64,000 bases of DNA from Deinandra increscens subsp. villosa (GCA_039602395.1 JBCNJP010000027.1:36651841-36715840); one strand, 5' to 3'; shown: positions 22,197-34,071, counted from the stretch's first letter. Translations and numbers: made by a program. Notes: a model not told the origin generated them from the sequence alone.

Positions 22197-24930
22197 TCAG
22201 AAATTGAATTTCTTTCTCTGTTGGGATGTCATACCATCCATCAGCATGCCATGTGCTAAATAATTCGCCATATCGGAAAACCATGGCATGCCTTGCTCCT
22301 CCGCACTCGTTAATCCGACAAACTCTCCACTCACTGTCATAGCACTCTCAAACGGGAAAGTGTCCCCGATGGCCTCCTCTCTCAATTTCTCTCTCTCGGG
22401 GTCCTCAAGGCGCGACAGATGGTCGGCCGCTACGTTCTCCGCCCCCTTCTTATCCCTAATCTCAATATTAAACTCAGACAACAAAAGAATCCACCTAATC
22501 AAACGAGGTTTCGCGTCCTTCTTCGCAAACAAGTATCGCAATGCAGCATGGTCGGTGTAAACAATGGTTTTAGATAGAACGAGGTAAGAACGGAATTTGT
22601 CGAATGCGTAAACAACGACGAGAAGCTCCTTTTCGGTGGTCGTGTAATTCTCCTGAGCGTTGTCTAAGGTCTTGCTTGCGTAGTAAATGGGATGGAAATG
22701 TTTCTCTCTACGTTGCCCTAAAACAGCCCCTACCGCAAAATCACTCGCGTCGCACATAAGCTCAAATGGTAAACTCCAATCGGGAGCTATCAAAATAGGC
22801 GCACTCACTAATCTCTCCTTCAGAAACTCAAACGCTCTCAGAAAACTCTCATCAAACTCAAAATCAACCTCTTTCTCTAAGAGACGGGTCATGGGTCTAG
22901 TAATTTTGGAAAAATCCTTAATGAACCTACGGTAGAACCCTGCGTGTCCTAAGAAACTCCTGACAGATTTGACATTAGTGGGCGGTGGAAGTTTGCTAAT
23001 CGTTTCAATCTTGGCCCTATCGACCTCAATACCTGCACGAGAAATCTTATGACCTAAAACTATCCCCTCAGTGACCATGAAATGACATTTCTCCCAGTTA
23101 AGCATCAGTTTGGTCTCTATACATCTAGCCAACATCCTCTCTAAATTACCTAAGCACTGATCGAATGAACTCCCGAAAACAGAAAAATCGTCCATAAACA
23201 CCTCCATGAAAGTCTCGATCATATCCTGAAAAATGGCCACCATACACCTCTGAAATGTGGCCGGAGCGTTACACAGCCCGAATGGCATACGGCGATACGC
23301 GAAGGTACCGTATGGGCATGTGAATGTGGTTTTCTCCTGATCCTCGGGTGCAATAGGAATCTGGAAATAACCGGAAAACCCGTCGAGAAAACATTAGTAC
23401 TGCTGACCCGACAAACGCTCCAACATCTGATCGATAAAGGGTAATGGGAAGTGGTCTTTCCTAGTGGCATTGTTAAGTCTACGGTAATCTATGCAAACTC
23501 TCCATCCTGTGATGGTCCCACTCGGGATCAACTCATGTCTCTCATTCATCACAACCGTCATACCCCCCTTCTTGGGGACTACCTGGACCGGGCTAACCCA
23601 TGTAGAATCAGAGATCGGATAAATCAGTCCCGCGTCCAGTAGTTTGAGAACCTCCTTCTTCACAACCTCCTGCATGTTTGGATTTAAACGCCTCTGAGGT
23701 TGGACTACAGGTTTATACTCATCCTCCATGAGTATGCAATGCGTGCAAAACAAAGGGCTTATGCCCTTGATATCGGACAATCTCCACGCAATCGCCTGCT
23801 TATGCGCTCGCAGAACCTGTATCAGCTTCACTTTCTCCTCCTCCGTCAAATGAGCAGAAATAATGACGGGTAATCGGGACTCACTATCCAAGAATGCATA
23901 CTCTAGATGAGATGGTAACTCCTTAAGCTCTAAGACTGGTGGTTCCTCTACAGACGGTTTTTCTCCTAACTCCTCAGACTCACTAACCTCAAAAACCTCA
24001 GAACACTCCTCTGGTCTCTCAGTTGAGACATGTTCCTGGTGAACATCATCATCAACCTCCCGGTCCTCACTCATCGGGGTCTCACTCGCAACAAGATCTG
24101 CTCCACAACTGTAGTCTAGACACCGATCCATATGGGAAATGAAAGTATCAATGAAGTAAACAGAATCGTCCTGACCTACAGAATATTTCATGGACTGCAT
24201 GACATCGAATGTGATCGTCTCATCCCCTACACGAAGTGTAATCTTCCCGTCATAGACATCGATCAATGTCTTGGCGGTGCGCAAAAAGGGACGTCCTAGG
24301 ATGAGTGGACATTTTTCATCTACCTCCATGTCCATGACCATAAAATCCACGGGGAAAACAAATTTATCAACCTTCACCAACAAGTTTTCCACAACTCCCC
24401 ATGGTTATTTAACGGACCGATCCGCTAAAGAAATGCTCATGCGCGTCGGGGTCGGGTCTCCTAAGCCTAGCTTTTCGTAAATCGAATAAGGTATCAGATT
24501 GATGCTAGCACCTAGATCCGCCAACGCGTGGTTCACAGTCGAGCTACCTAACAAGCACGGGATCGTGAAAATGCCCGGATCAGTCAGTTTCTCCGGTAGC
24601 TTGTTCTGGACCACCGCAGAACATCGTTCATCGAGAGTAACGGTCGAGATCGTCTCCATCTTCTTCTTGTTGGATAGGAGATCCTTCAGAAATTTTGCAT
24701 ATTTGGGCATTTGCTGGAGCGCCTCAACGAACGGAAGATTTATTTTGAGTTGTTTGAACATGTCAAGAAATTGACCGTACTCTCTTGCATACTTCTGCTG
24801 GATGAGACGGGCGGGGTAGGGGACTCGCCTCAAATCCTCAGCGGTTATCTCCTTTGGTTCGAATTTCTTCTTCTTCTTCTCTGCTGCCTTAGGTGCAGGA
24901 GACTCGGAGGTAGGCACGGTACTTGTTGGG
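22197..24930 (-). pseudogene. Athila protease, reverse transcriptase and RNase H, broken
   Basis: The frame begins just inside the solo LTR boundary. The protease has the Athila-style active site LADLGASINLIPYS near 24500. A TAA at 24405 interrupts it. RT follows from about 23700, with WVSPVQVVPKKGG, a TAA at 23394, MPFGLCNAPATFQRC and the catalytic FMDDFSVFGSS near 23200. RNase H shows LMCDASDFAVGAVL, TTEKELLVVVYAF and YTDHAALRYLF. It ends at a one-base frameshift near 22197. All segments apart from the breaks are in one frame with gag, as in single-polyprotein Athila elements. Confidence 0.92.
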
Positions 24931-27261
24931 TGTCGCACCCCCAATTTCCACTAACGGAGTATAACCGTGTGGGGTGTGATCCAGACCAGGATCCCAGACT
25001 TTAGTCACAACCAAACCATAACAGAATTTGTAAATTAACATAAAGTTTTAGTTACAGTCCAAAATGGAAAGTTTAACAGTTCAGCGGAAGCATAAATAAA
25101 GTTTGCAGTTAAGGTTTTACAAAACGATGGATATAAATATTTGAGATTTCGGGTTTTTCAAAAGGTATCCATGGGAAGTACTGCCGCCTCCGGTGCTGTC
25201 CATGATCCACCTAACGACCTGAAAAGAAATCAACAATCAAGTGTCAGCCAAGGCTGGTGAGTTCACTAAAGCAGTCTACCCGTCACAAGTAGACCAAATG
25301 TTTATGAATAAAGACAGGTAAAACACAATCAATATCATAAGATCAGTAAAATTCCATATCGTAGGTAGCTAACCTATAGTTATGTACACCTGAATTGTTC
25401 GTAACCGAAGCTGACAATGTTTTGATAGGGAATTCCTATGAACCTTGCCTTCCCGTGTCTTGAAGGATCACGGAGGGTAGGCTAACATTGGTCTCAGTCC
25501 GACCGCCAGTCGGGAGGGTGCATCCTGTGCACCGCTGAGCGGGGGTGTCAATCCCCAGTAGTACTACTCAATATTACCTCGCTATTGTATATTAACGGCC
25601 CGAAAGTAAGGACTTTTTATAAATAAAGTTCAATTCAGTGAAACATATGATATTATGTCGGAAATTTACCCAGTAAGAAATACCCTTACCGTTTGGGTCA
25701 CCATCCTTACCGGATGCAACCACCTGCGCGTTATCGTCCCTGAACGGACATAACAATAATATAAATGAACTCACCTTGGGTTGCTCGGCTTACTCTTCAA
25801 TAAATCCGATTATGATTGCTAATGAGGACCTAATAATCACATTAAGGTCTTAGGTGTAAGGTTGTGTTTAAAACTACTAGCACGTTGGAAAACACGACAC
25901 GATATAACGACACACGACACCGATGGTTGATCATACACAAGGGTTCATATACATCAGAAGTCCAAGCATGTATTATCATAGTATAAAGCATGCAAGTCAT
26001 GGCATATCATTCAAGTAAATTGCACAAGTTTGGATTCTGGTCACAATTTCGCTAGCAGTTTCGCTAGGCAGTTTCGCTGTGTGCACGGGCAGCACTTTCG
26101 CTAGGCAATACCCGATGACACAGTTTCGCTAGGCTAGTTTCGCTCGAAACTGTCGGCACAGTTTCGCTAGCCTAGTTTCGCCCGAAACTGGTTTGAACTT
26201 TCGTTCAGGGAATTTCGCTCAGTAGTTTCGTTCGGACAGGTCTGGTTGGTTTACCCGGCGACACTACAGTTTCGCTACATAGTGTCGCTGGATGAAGATA
26301 TACATAGTTTCGCTACCTAATTTCGCCTGATGAAGGCACAGTTTCGCTAGTCGCTAAAAAAACCCGTAAATTTGACTAAAAATCTTTCTAACAGCTTCTG
26401 TACCTCATGCAATTCGATATCTAGCATACCTAAACGTTTACCAACATCATGGGAGCAATTTTAACACCTTAAACATGGATCCTAGTCATCAAATCACCAA
26501 GAACACATTTTCACATAAAGGAACCTAATTAGCATGGATCTTCATATTGACATGGCAAGTTACAGAATTTATGTTATGTCTAACACCCTTAAGCATTTTA
26601 ACAGAAGCATACACAATTGCATGTAAGTTTGGTCATCTAATTAAGTAAAGCACAAAGAGAAACATAGAAGAAGTGGTCTTGGGGACTCACGGTTGATCTC
26701 CAAGCTCGAATGGGTGATGATCGGGGCTGGGATTACGGCGGTTCGTGTTGTTCCCTTGCTGGCCAGAAATCTCGAGAGGGAGAGAGTGCAGAAGGGTGTG
26801 TTTTGTGAGGTGCAAGTAAAAATGAGAAGTTTGGCTTGGGGTTTCTATATATATAGTGCTAGTTTCACCGGCAGTATCGCTGGCTGTTTCGCTAGCCACG
26901 CGAAACTGGTTTCCGAAAACCAAATGCCTTAGCTACCGGGCGAATCTATAATTTCGCTCGGTAGTTTCGCTGGTCACCAGAAAGGGGTCAATTTACATTT
27001 TAAGTAGGATGAACACGATTTCTCGATAAATCACATAAATGCACAATTAAGTAAATAAGTAAGTTGCATTGCTTCACACAGTGGTAATAAGTAACAAATC
27101 ATATAACACATATGGACGGGTTCGGTGATCAACCAAAGGTCGTGGACGTATCCGGTCTAGTTAAGTATCAGATACTACTTGTAATGTGACTAACGGAGAT
27201 TGCCTAACGGAACCAATGGAATTAACGGAAAAACTTAACGGAGTTAACTTGGGAGGTTACA
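24931..27261. mobile_element. Solo LTR of a third LTR family inside Athila
   Basis: About 2.33 kb of unrelated sequence splits the Athila gag-pol junction. It starts TGTCGCACCCCCAATTTCC and ends GGGAGGTTACA, so its ends are TGT...ACA as in plant gypsy LTRs. Removing it brings the two Athila coding parts back together. The target duplication is not clean: gttgg at 24925-24929 versus gttgt at 27262-27266 is the best match, leaving one base unassigned, so edges may be off by a few bases. It has no internal domain and no gene. A TATATATA stretch lies at about 26849 and a TTTCGC word array at 26046-26352. Confidence 0.75.
26046..26352. repeat. TTTCGC word array in the solo LTR
   Basis: Thirteen TTTCGC words lie in about 310 bases, mostly in the form AGTTTCGCTAG or AGTTTCGCTCG. 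Spacing is irregular (about 12-45 bases), and a few one-base variants (TTTCGTTC, TGTCGCTGG) occur among them. A second, smaller cluster of three TTTCGC words plus variants lies at 26868-26985. The surrounding LTR sequence is ordinary AT-rich DNA. Confidence 0.9.
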
Positions 27262-27268
27262 GTTGTCA

Positions 27269-28822
27269 CACTGGGACTAGCCTCGGGTGTGCCCTCCCAT
27301 CCGGAGTCTCCATTTCGATCTCCTCGTCCACCGGTTCTTCCTCCTATGCCGGTGGGTCTTGATCTCCGCCTCTACCGCTGCGTGTTGTCACCGCCTTAAG
27401 GGTCGCATTAGGGTTTGTTTGTGTACTACCAGAAAATGATCCCCCCTTTCCTACCAACTCAGAAACCTGTTTTCCTATGTCTCCTACGGAACGCTGTAAA
27501 TCTAGAAAGGCCGACTGTTGGTTCCTAAAGAGTGTGTCGTGTTCCTTCAACTTCTGCTGGGTCTCCTGATCACGTGTCACGACCTGATTTAGCAATTGCA
27601 TTTGTGCAGCCAACATTTCCTCAATCTTCTTCATACTCGACCCTGCATCACCCCCGCTATCCTGGTTCTGACGCGATTGAAAACCCGAGGGGTTCGCGCC
27701 ACCCCGCCAACCAGAATTGGGGTTGGTCCTCCACCCCGACTGAAAAGATTTACCGAACTGGTTTCGGTTAGAGATGAAATCCACTTGCTCCTGGCCGGCA
27801 AGTGGGCAGTCGATGGTGTCATGACCTCCACGACATAGTTCACATTTAGCCTGCTGCTAAAGTTTAATGTCGTTGATCTGTTTTTGCAAAGCATCATACT
27901 GGGCCTGAGCAACAGTTTCAGAACTCACGTGGTGAACTCCCCGAGATGTAGAAAGTGAAGATTTCGTGGGAGCTAAAGTGGCCCTACGATCACCGGGGTT
28001 CTGCTGCTCAGCTAAAGCAAAGCTCTCAAACAGGTTCTTGCACTCATCAATATCCAGCTTTTCCATCATGTGACCCCCTGCGGAAATGTTGAATTGTCGC
28101 TGCGTTTCGTAAGTGAGACCGTTGTAGAATTTTTCGATGATTGCCCAATCAGTGAGACCGTGCTGGGGGCACTTGCTCAGAAGAGTGTTAAATCGCTCGT
28201 ACGCAAGATAATATGGTTCGTCAGGGTCCATGCGAAAAGAGTGAATCTGCTCCCTCATACGTGCGGCTTTCGCGGGCGAATGATATTTCTTCAGGAATTT
28301 CTGTTGAAGATCGGCCCAAGTGGCAATCGAGTTTGCGGGAAGGGTTTCAAGCCACTGGGCAGCACGGGCGGTGAGTGAAAATGGGAACAAACGAAGGTAG
28401 ACAGTTTCTGGCTGAACGCCATTGAGACCAAAAGTGGCACAGATACGCACGAATCGAGATAAATGGGCGGGTGCGTCCTCCTCGTCTAGGCCGTGAAATT
28501 GGATGGTTTGGGTCAGGGTGTTCAGAACATGAGATGGAATTTGCCAGTTGGCAGTGTTAGCAATGGTGGTGGGTGCAATGGAAAACCTAGCATCTACGAC
28601 TCCGTCACTAGCTCTTTCATGAACAGTACGTCTAGCAGCCATATTTAAATCAGGAAATGGAATGGGCGGAAGTAAACGAGAAACGGTTTTAGGAATGTGT
28701 ACCTTACTATCGCGAATGGCTCTCAGTTGCTCACGCAGCTCACGAATGCGCTCGTGGATATCTCTCTCGGGTTCGGCCGTAACAGAACACTCAGGTGGAC
28801 CTTTGGAACGGGTTTGGGGCAT
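27269..28822 (-). pseudogene. Athila gag, broken
   Basis: Starts with ATG at 28822 (MPQTRSKG). The retrotransposon gag core contains AQWLETLPANSIATW and FLKKYHSPAKAARMRE. A CX2CX3HX4C knuckle (CELCRGGHDTIDC) lies near 27830, then a Gly/Asn-rich part, a predicted coiled coil (about 27500-27650), and TRSGRGGDQDPP at the gag-protease junction. In-frame TAG codons are at 27857 (between coiled linker and knuckle) and 27344. Forms the particle and binds RNA in active relatives. Confidence 0.9.
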
Positions 28823-29024
28823 AAACTAGGAAAGCACACAAAAATAAAAATTAAACCTAATGTAACTACGGCACACAAAATAAAGCAGAAAGTAGTAAAA
28901 AGACACAATAATAAAAAGGAACTAAGGCAGAAAATTTAACTAAGCACACGAAGAAAAAGAAAAAAAAAGAAACACACAATTAATCCTAAAATAACTTCAA
29001 AGTTAATTTCACTATTGCCAAGTG
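28823..29024 (-). other. Athila 5' leader
   Basis: A short A-rich leader between primer site and gag ATG. No open frame of note. A purine-only run lies near 28950-28972. Confidence 0.6.
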
Positions 29025-29042
29025 TCCCCGGCAACGGCGCCA
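29025..29042 (-). other. Primer-binding site of Athila (tRNA-Asp type)
   Basis: The minus strand reads TGGCGCCGTTGCCGGGGA, the primer site typical of Athila elements and complementary to the 3' end of plant tRNA-Asp. It lies six bases from the LTR at 29049. Confidence 0.92.
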
Positions 29043-29048
29043 AAAACT

Positions 29049-29665
29049 TGATGTGCAAAAATCGATCTATAAAAATAAACTAATTTATCCTAGACCTAGA
29101 CACACTAAATTAAAACCCAATTAACCTCAAACTAGACCGACTCAACAGGCAAGTGAACCTATCGGATGTAGAATAGCTATCGGCAGACCGGGGTCGAACC
29201 CTAGAGACACTAAAAAGATAAAATTAACTAGGAAAAATAAATTACTGATTAATTGGTGAAAATTGGTTTTTGTTTTGGGGAATTAATTAACTAAATAACT
29301 TGACTAAAATTAACTAAACTAAAATTACCGAATTACCTAAAACTTACTAAAAATAGAAATTGCTAAAAATAGAAATTACTAAAAATGGAAAGCAGACCAA
29401 CAACTCAAAACCTAGAAACGAAAACCAGATATGACAAGAAATACCACCTAGACCTAGACTCCTGATTAATGCTATCGACTTCTCTTCAATTCTTTTCCGA
29501 TGCTCATTTCTCTCGGGAATTGTGCCAAAACTGCAACTTTACTATAAAACAACCATTAAGACACTAATAATCAAAAACAACTAAAAACCTATGGAAATTG
29601 ACTCAAAAGACTCTCAAAAAGACTCGAAAACATAAAGGAAAACCGATGTGTTTTGCAACACATCA
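29049..29665 (-). mobile_element. Athila 5' LTR
   Basis: 617 bp, same sequence as 16018-16634 as far as I can read it. It is followed on the right by the target duplication gtaaa (29666-29670) and by the resumed gypsy LTR. Confidence 0.95.
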
Positions 29666-30994
29666 GTAAATTAGCTAGATTTACGATAGTGATCTAATCA
29701 TTGAGCCCATAATCAAACCAAAACATCCACACGCCCCTTTCTATTTATATTACCCCAATCTAAAATACGACCAGCGCGACTGACCAGGGGCGGGTTGTCA
29801 CACCCGATAGATCTATCAATATAAACAGCGCCCCCTTTACCGGAGCTAATGATTATGGCATAAATAAATAAACAGCGAGGGACAAAACTTTTAACCAAAC
29901 TCAAGGCCATCACATGTCAATTATAAGATTCATGCCATCTTTAATTATATCAATAAAATAAACCAGGCATATTTTCCCCCAAAACATTAAAATAGTAAAA
30001 GTGGGGCTATGGAAACTCACAGTGATAAGCCGGAATTTGAACTCTAACCGTCAATATAATGCCCTAAATAATTCATAAGGGACATATAAGAAATTTAAGT
30101 CTTTTTAACGGGTAAGTTGATCCTCCAACTTACTTGACTTGATAATGATTCCAAATATTATTTTTATATATTTAACAATCCGTTGGTGACTCAACGAGCA
30201 ACCTAATTAACCGTATCCACCGATATATATTAACATGGTCATAAATCATTTATATATACCTTTGAAATTTTACAAAAATAGTTTACAAATTTTTAGGCCA
30301 AATATGACATTCCTTCGGCTTTTTGTGACATAGTTTAACCTGACACGATTATTTATTTTTAGATATATATTCATATAAATTTTTAGAAATAATTTTTCTC
30401 GTGAAAATATATTTTTATTGCTGTTTAGAATTTATAAGTAATCGAAATTACGTTTTTAAGTCGATTTTAGATATTTTTATGACTAATTTCGTAATATAAA
30501 TTATATTAACCCATTTTATCAAATATCTTCTATTTTTCTAAATCATATACATATATATAATTATTATTCCAGAATTTTTAATAATTTTATTTAAAAATTT
30601 ATTTTATGAGTATTTTATTAATTTAGACAAAATATTACTTTTGAAATAGATTGCCTTTTTCCTAGGTTGTAGGTAATCAATTTTATTTTTGTTTTACTCA
30701 ATTGTTTACATATACATACACACATTCACGACATAAGTATGTATGTATGCATATGTATATTTTTCATCCATACATGTATGTATATGTATCTAAAGGAAAA
30801 ACCCACCATACATACATATATATACTCACGTATACATGCATGTATATACATACATTTTGACAAACTCACATGCATGTATACATATATGTGTATAACCCAC
30901 ATTCATATGATAAAGATTTAACCTAAGAGGGTTAATCTTTCATTTATCTCAAAACCCATAACACTTACATATATATATACACATACGACACACA

Positions 30995-30997
<3 letters not shown>

Positions 30998-31039
<42 letters not shown>

Positions 31040-31626
31040 GATGGATATAATGAAAACCACTTTGAGTTGGAAAAACCGTGGAAACTACCACAAAACGATT
31101 TTTTTTTCTTTAAAATTTTTGTAGTGATTATATGCATTAATACAAGCTCTATGGTGAAAAAAAAATCAAAAAAACGCCTAGTAGTTTTTTTTTAAAAAAA
31201 TTTCCAAAAACTGACGTTACGTCATGTTACATATGTAACATTTGCCTGTTACATATGTAAATTAAATGCCTTGTTACATATGTAACAAAATCAGTAAATA
31301 ATTTTTTTTTAAAAATTTCTAGGCGCTTTTTTATTTTTTTTCACCAAAACCATAAAAAATGAATGTAGAATCTATAAAAAAATACATCTAAAAAAATAAC
31401 AAATTTTGAACGTCTTTTTTGGCCGGTTAACTTCTTTTCGCAAAAAAATCGGTTCTTAAATATTATTTTTTTTAAATGTAGTCGGCGTTTTTTTTATTTT
31501 TTTTTTCATAAAGGGTGTTTTTTTAAGTTAGAGAGTCACCATAAAAAAAATCGGAACAAAACATGAATTTTTTAGCTTAGTTTTCACGGTTTTTCCAGCT
31601 CGGAGAGGTTTTCATTTTATCCTTCT

Positions 31627-31676
<50 letters not shown>
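30998..31676. mobile_element. MITE flanked by TA dinucleotide runs
   Basis: (TA)n runs at about 30998-31035 and 31629-31676 flank some 590 bases with imperfect terminal inverted repeats. The left end has AATGAAAACCACTTTGAGTT and GGAAAAACCGTGG, and the right end carries the reverse complement versions near 31580-31620. The interior has three TTACATATGTAA palindromes (31225-31285) and many T-runs. The setting resembles MITEs that insert into TA microsatellites. No gene. Confidence 0.65.
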
Positions 31677-31677
<1 letters not shown>

Positions 31678-31767
31678 TTTCGACACATGCATGCATATGT
31701 ATATATATACATTCATGATATACACACACATGCATATTACTTCTTTATCTCTAATGAGCATTCAAGC

Positions 31768-31964
31768 CAGGGGCGTAGCTTTTAAGGGGCGGGAGGGGGC
31801 GCCCGACCCCCCGAATTTTTTTTTGTGATGTAGGGGGTATATAATTTTCGTGTAAAAAATTTTGATATACTCCGGTTTCGACCCCCCATTTACCCAAAAA
31901 TTGGCGTTAGGAAAAACAAATTAGATCCCGACCCCCCACTTGACATTTTCAAGCTTCGCCACTG
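31768..31964. mobile_element. hAT-type MITE, 197 bp, TSD attcaagc
   Basis: Ends CAGGGGCGTAGCTTTT and (reverse complement of the right end) CAGTGGCGAAGCTTG, flanked by perfect 8-bp copies attcaagc at 31760-31767 and 31965-31972. It is C/G-rich near its left end (GGGGGCGCCCGACCCCCC). Non-coding. Confidence 0.9.
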
Positions 31965-32947
31965 ATTCAAGCATGATCATACATGAAGAAATCTTATGGG
32001 TTTTTGAGATAACCAAATGTGTTCTTCAATCCACATTACCCATTAGCTTTTGTCAAGTTTTTAAACCAAGTGGAAACAAAACCCATTAGATTTATAAGAT
32101 TTGGGTTCATCAAAGAGATCAAAGCTTCAAGAATCATTATCATTTGAGTTTTGGAGGATCAAAGCTCAAGTAAAACTTCAAAATTCTAGAGAGAGAGTAG
32201 AGAGAGTAGAGAGAGAAAGCTTCATACTTGAAGATTTGAAGTGATATGGAGTATAATCTCTATTCCTTGCTTGATTCTTGAGTGTTTGATATCCAAATCT
32301 CTTGTTGCATGAAGAAGATGATGATTATGTGTGTGGGTGATGAAATTTTCGAACTCAAGGGGGAAGGGGGAGGGGTTACGGCCGAAAAAGAGGGGGGGGG
32401 AAGGGAGAGAGAGAAGAGGGTGACGTGAGGTGAGGGTGGTGTAGGAGAGTGTGTTGTCTCATATTATATTCTTGTGTGTGTGTAAATGTAATCATTACCT
32501 ACAAAGTAGGTATGATTACTTGTAACATTACAAGTATCCTCTCAAGCCAAGTGTCATGACAGGTGTATCACACATATATACATATATTATAGAGTTAGGT
32601 GAAATTAACAGGTATAATACTGGTATATCGTGGTATAACTGGTAAGTTTTCTGTCACGAATCGTAAAAGTAATTATATGATAATTAATAGAATTAATTAC
32701 GCTCGCAATGGAATAATCCAAAATAATTTTCGCCATACTTGATTTATCAATTATTTTTATAAATGCTCTTTTTCTTTTTGGTGGATACCGGGTTGATCAT
32801 AACTTAAGTTGTCACCAACGTTTGTTAACGACATATTTTTCATATGACGGCACTAAACTTTTTATTTGTCTAATAAATTAATATTTATTTTTATTAAATT
32901 ATGACTTGTAGTACGGGTATTCTAACCCGAAAACGTCAGGTGTCACA

Positions 32948-33312
32948 ACCACTATGTCCCATAATAAGATCATATAGCTTGTAATTGAAAATCCTTTTGA
33001 TCTCGATTAAACTCATATTTTTCGAGGGTAGCTCTTCTTGATTAAAAATAAATAAAAGATAGGCATGTGAATAGGCCTATGGCCCATAATGTATTGAGGC
33101 CTTACTTTCTTTTATATATTGGATTGGATGGATTATTTGGAAAGTTGGACTAATGGTAATAGGTTTAAACTTGTTGGATGGATTATTTGGATGGTAGATT
33201 TAATGAAGCACTAACTAAGCTAGAATATTAGAAAAAGCCACGTTTTCAAAGTATTCTCTAGAATTTGAGAAAAACCCACGTCTTGCAAGCTATTTTCTTG
33301 GTTAGTGGCAAG
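32948..33312. repeat. Old direct duplication, copy 1 (left part)
   Basis: Matches 36551-36930 with moderate divergence; both contain AAGATCATATAGCTT, TCGAGGGTAGCTCT and GCAAGCTATTTTCTTGG. The match starts exactly where the gypsy LTR ends. The copy is interrupted by a hAT-like insert and resumes at 35411-35740. No gene recognised. Confidence 0.8.
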
Positions 33313-33549
33313 CACGATTCACTTGTATTCCAGCGGGGGGCGAGGCACCCGCCGGGATTTATACGAGCATAAGAAAAAAATCAGTCTTTTTTAGTAGGCC
33401 CCTTTCATAAATCCTTGAGAGGCCCCTTTGAAAAGGAAAAAAAAAGAAAAAGAGAAGGAAACCAAAGAGTTAAGTGATTTTCTTGAGCTTCATGAAAGTA
33501 AAAACTAAAAGCTTTAATGGAGAATGAGAGATAAAGAAGACGAACAATA

Positions 33550-33728
33550 TATTAGAGTATTATATATAAGATTAGGGTTATATTAATATGAGTTCACGGG
33601 CCCATTAGGTATTTAGGCTTTGGATTACATTCTCTATAATATATAGAGAATGTATTCCAAACCTTAGATACCTAATGGGTCCATAGACTCATATTAATAT
33701 AAGCCTATCTTATATATAATACTCTAAT
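33550..33728. repeat. Near-perfect 179-bp palindrome with 6-bp flanking repeat
   Basis: Arms of about 88 bases fold on each other around TCTCTATAATATATAGAGA. The ends are ATTAGAGTATTATATATAAG and its complement, with few mismatches. acaata occurs immediately outside on both sides (33544-33549 and 33729-33734), suggesting a foldback MITE insertion. A transcript across it would form a long hairpin. Confidence 0.8.
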
Positions 33729-34071
33729 ACAATAACCAGAGATAGAGAAAAAGAAATGTACAAAATTTATTAATGGATTGACTAGAGAGAGAGGGTTTCA
33801 AATGGACTGGGATCCGGGAATAGCTAAGGTGTCATATACATTTGATAAATAGTACTTTGAGAAATTTTTACATTAAAATTTAAAACCTTGGAACCTTGCT
33901 AGAGGTATTTTTTGGTGATTAATATAAGTTTCTTGCCCCTAAAAAATTGAAATTAAGTTACATAGTAAATATTTAAGTTTAATTGATTTTAAAATAACCT
34001 AAAATTAACATTTTATATTACTATACGAGATATTAGTCATAAAATTCAAAAACTAACTAAAATTAATTAAA

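Larger units (their letters stand above)
16018..29665 (-). mobile_element. Athila-type Ty3-gypsy element, 13.6 kb, TSD gtaaa
   Basis: The element has two 617-bp LTRs, a polypurine tract beside the left LTR, a primer site for tRNA-Asp beside the right LTR, and the order gag, protease-RT-RNase H, integrase, env-like ORF. All are on the minus strand. Flanking gtaaa copies (16013-16017 and 29666-29670) prove a clean insertion into the gypsy LTR. The LTRs read as identical, implying a very recent insertion, yet gag, pol and env-like frames carry at least seven stops and two frameshifts. A solo LTR of another family (about 24931-27261) interrupts the gag-pol junction. Confidence 0.93.
29671..32947 (-). 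mobile_element. Gypsy chromovirus 5' LTR, part 2
   Basis: This is the continuation of the LTR that starts at 15560. It ends GGTGTCACA at 32947, the mirror of the TGTGACACC start, and exactly there the flanking host duplication begins. Without Athila the LTR would be about 3.7 kb, including two later insertions (a MITE within TA repeats and a 197-bp hAT MITE). It contains TACATA/TGTATG microsatellite-like DNA near 30710-30860. The small frames inside it are not credible genes. Confidence 0.8.

Noticed and set aside
26046..26352. Possible CRISPR-like or satellite array from the TTTCGC words
   Set aside because: Repeats are only 6-11 bases, with irregular spacing and in a plant LTR; neither CRISPR nor a tandem satellite fits.
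30739..31137. Small frames across TACATA/TATATA DNA
   Set aside because: Microsatellite-like sequence within the gypsy LTR; repetitive Tyr/Ile/His codons only.
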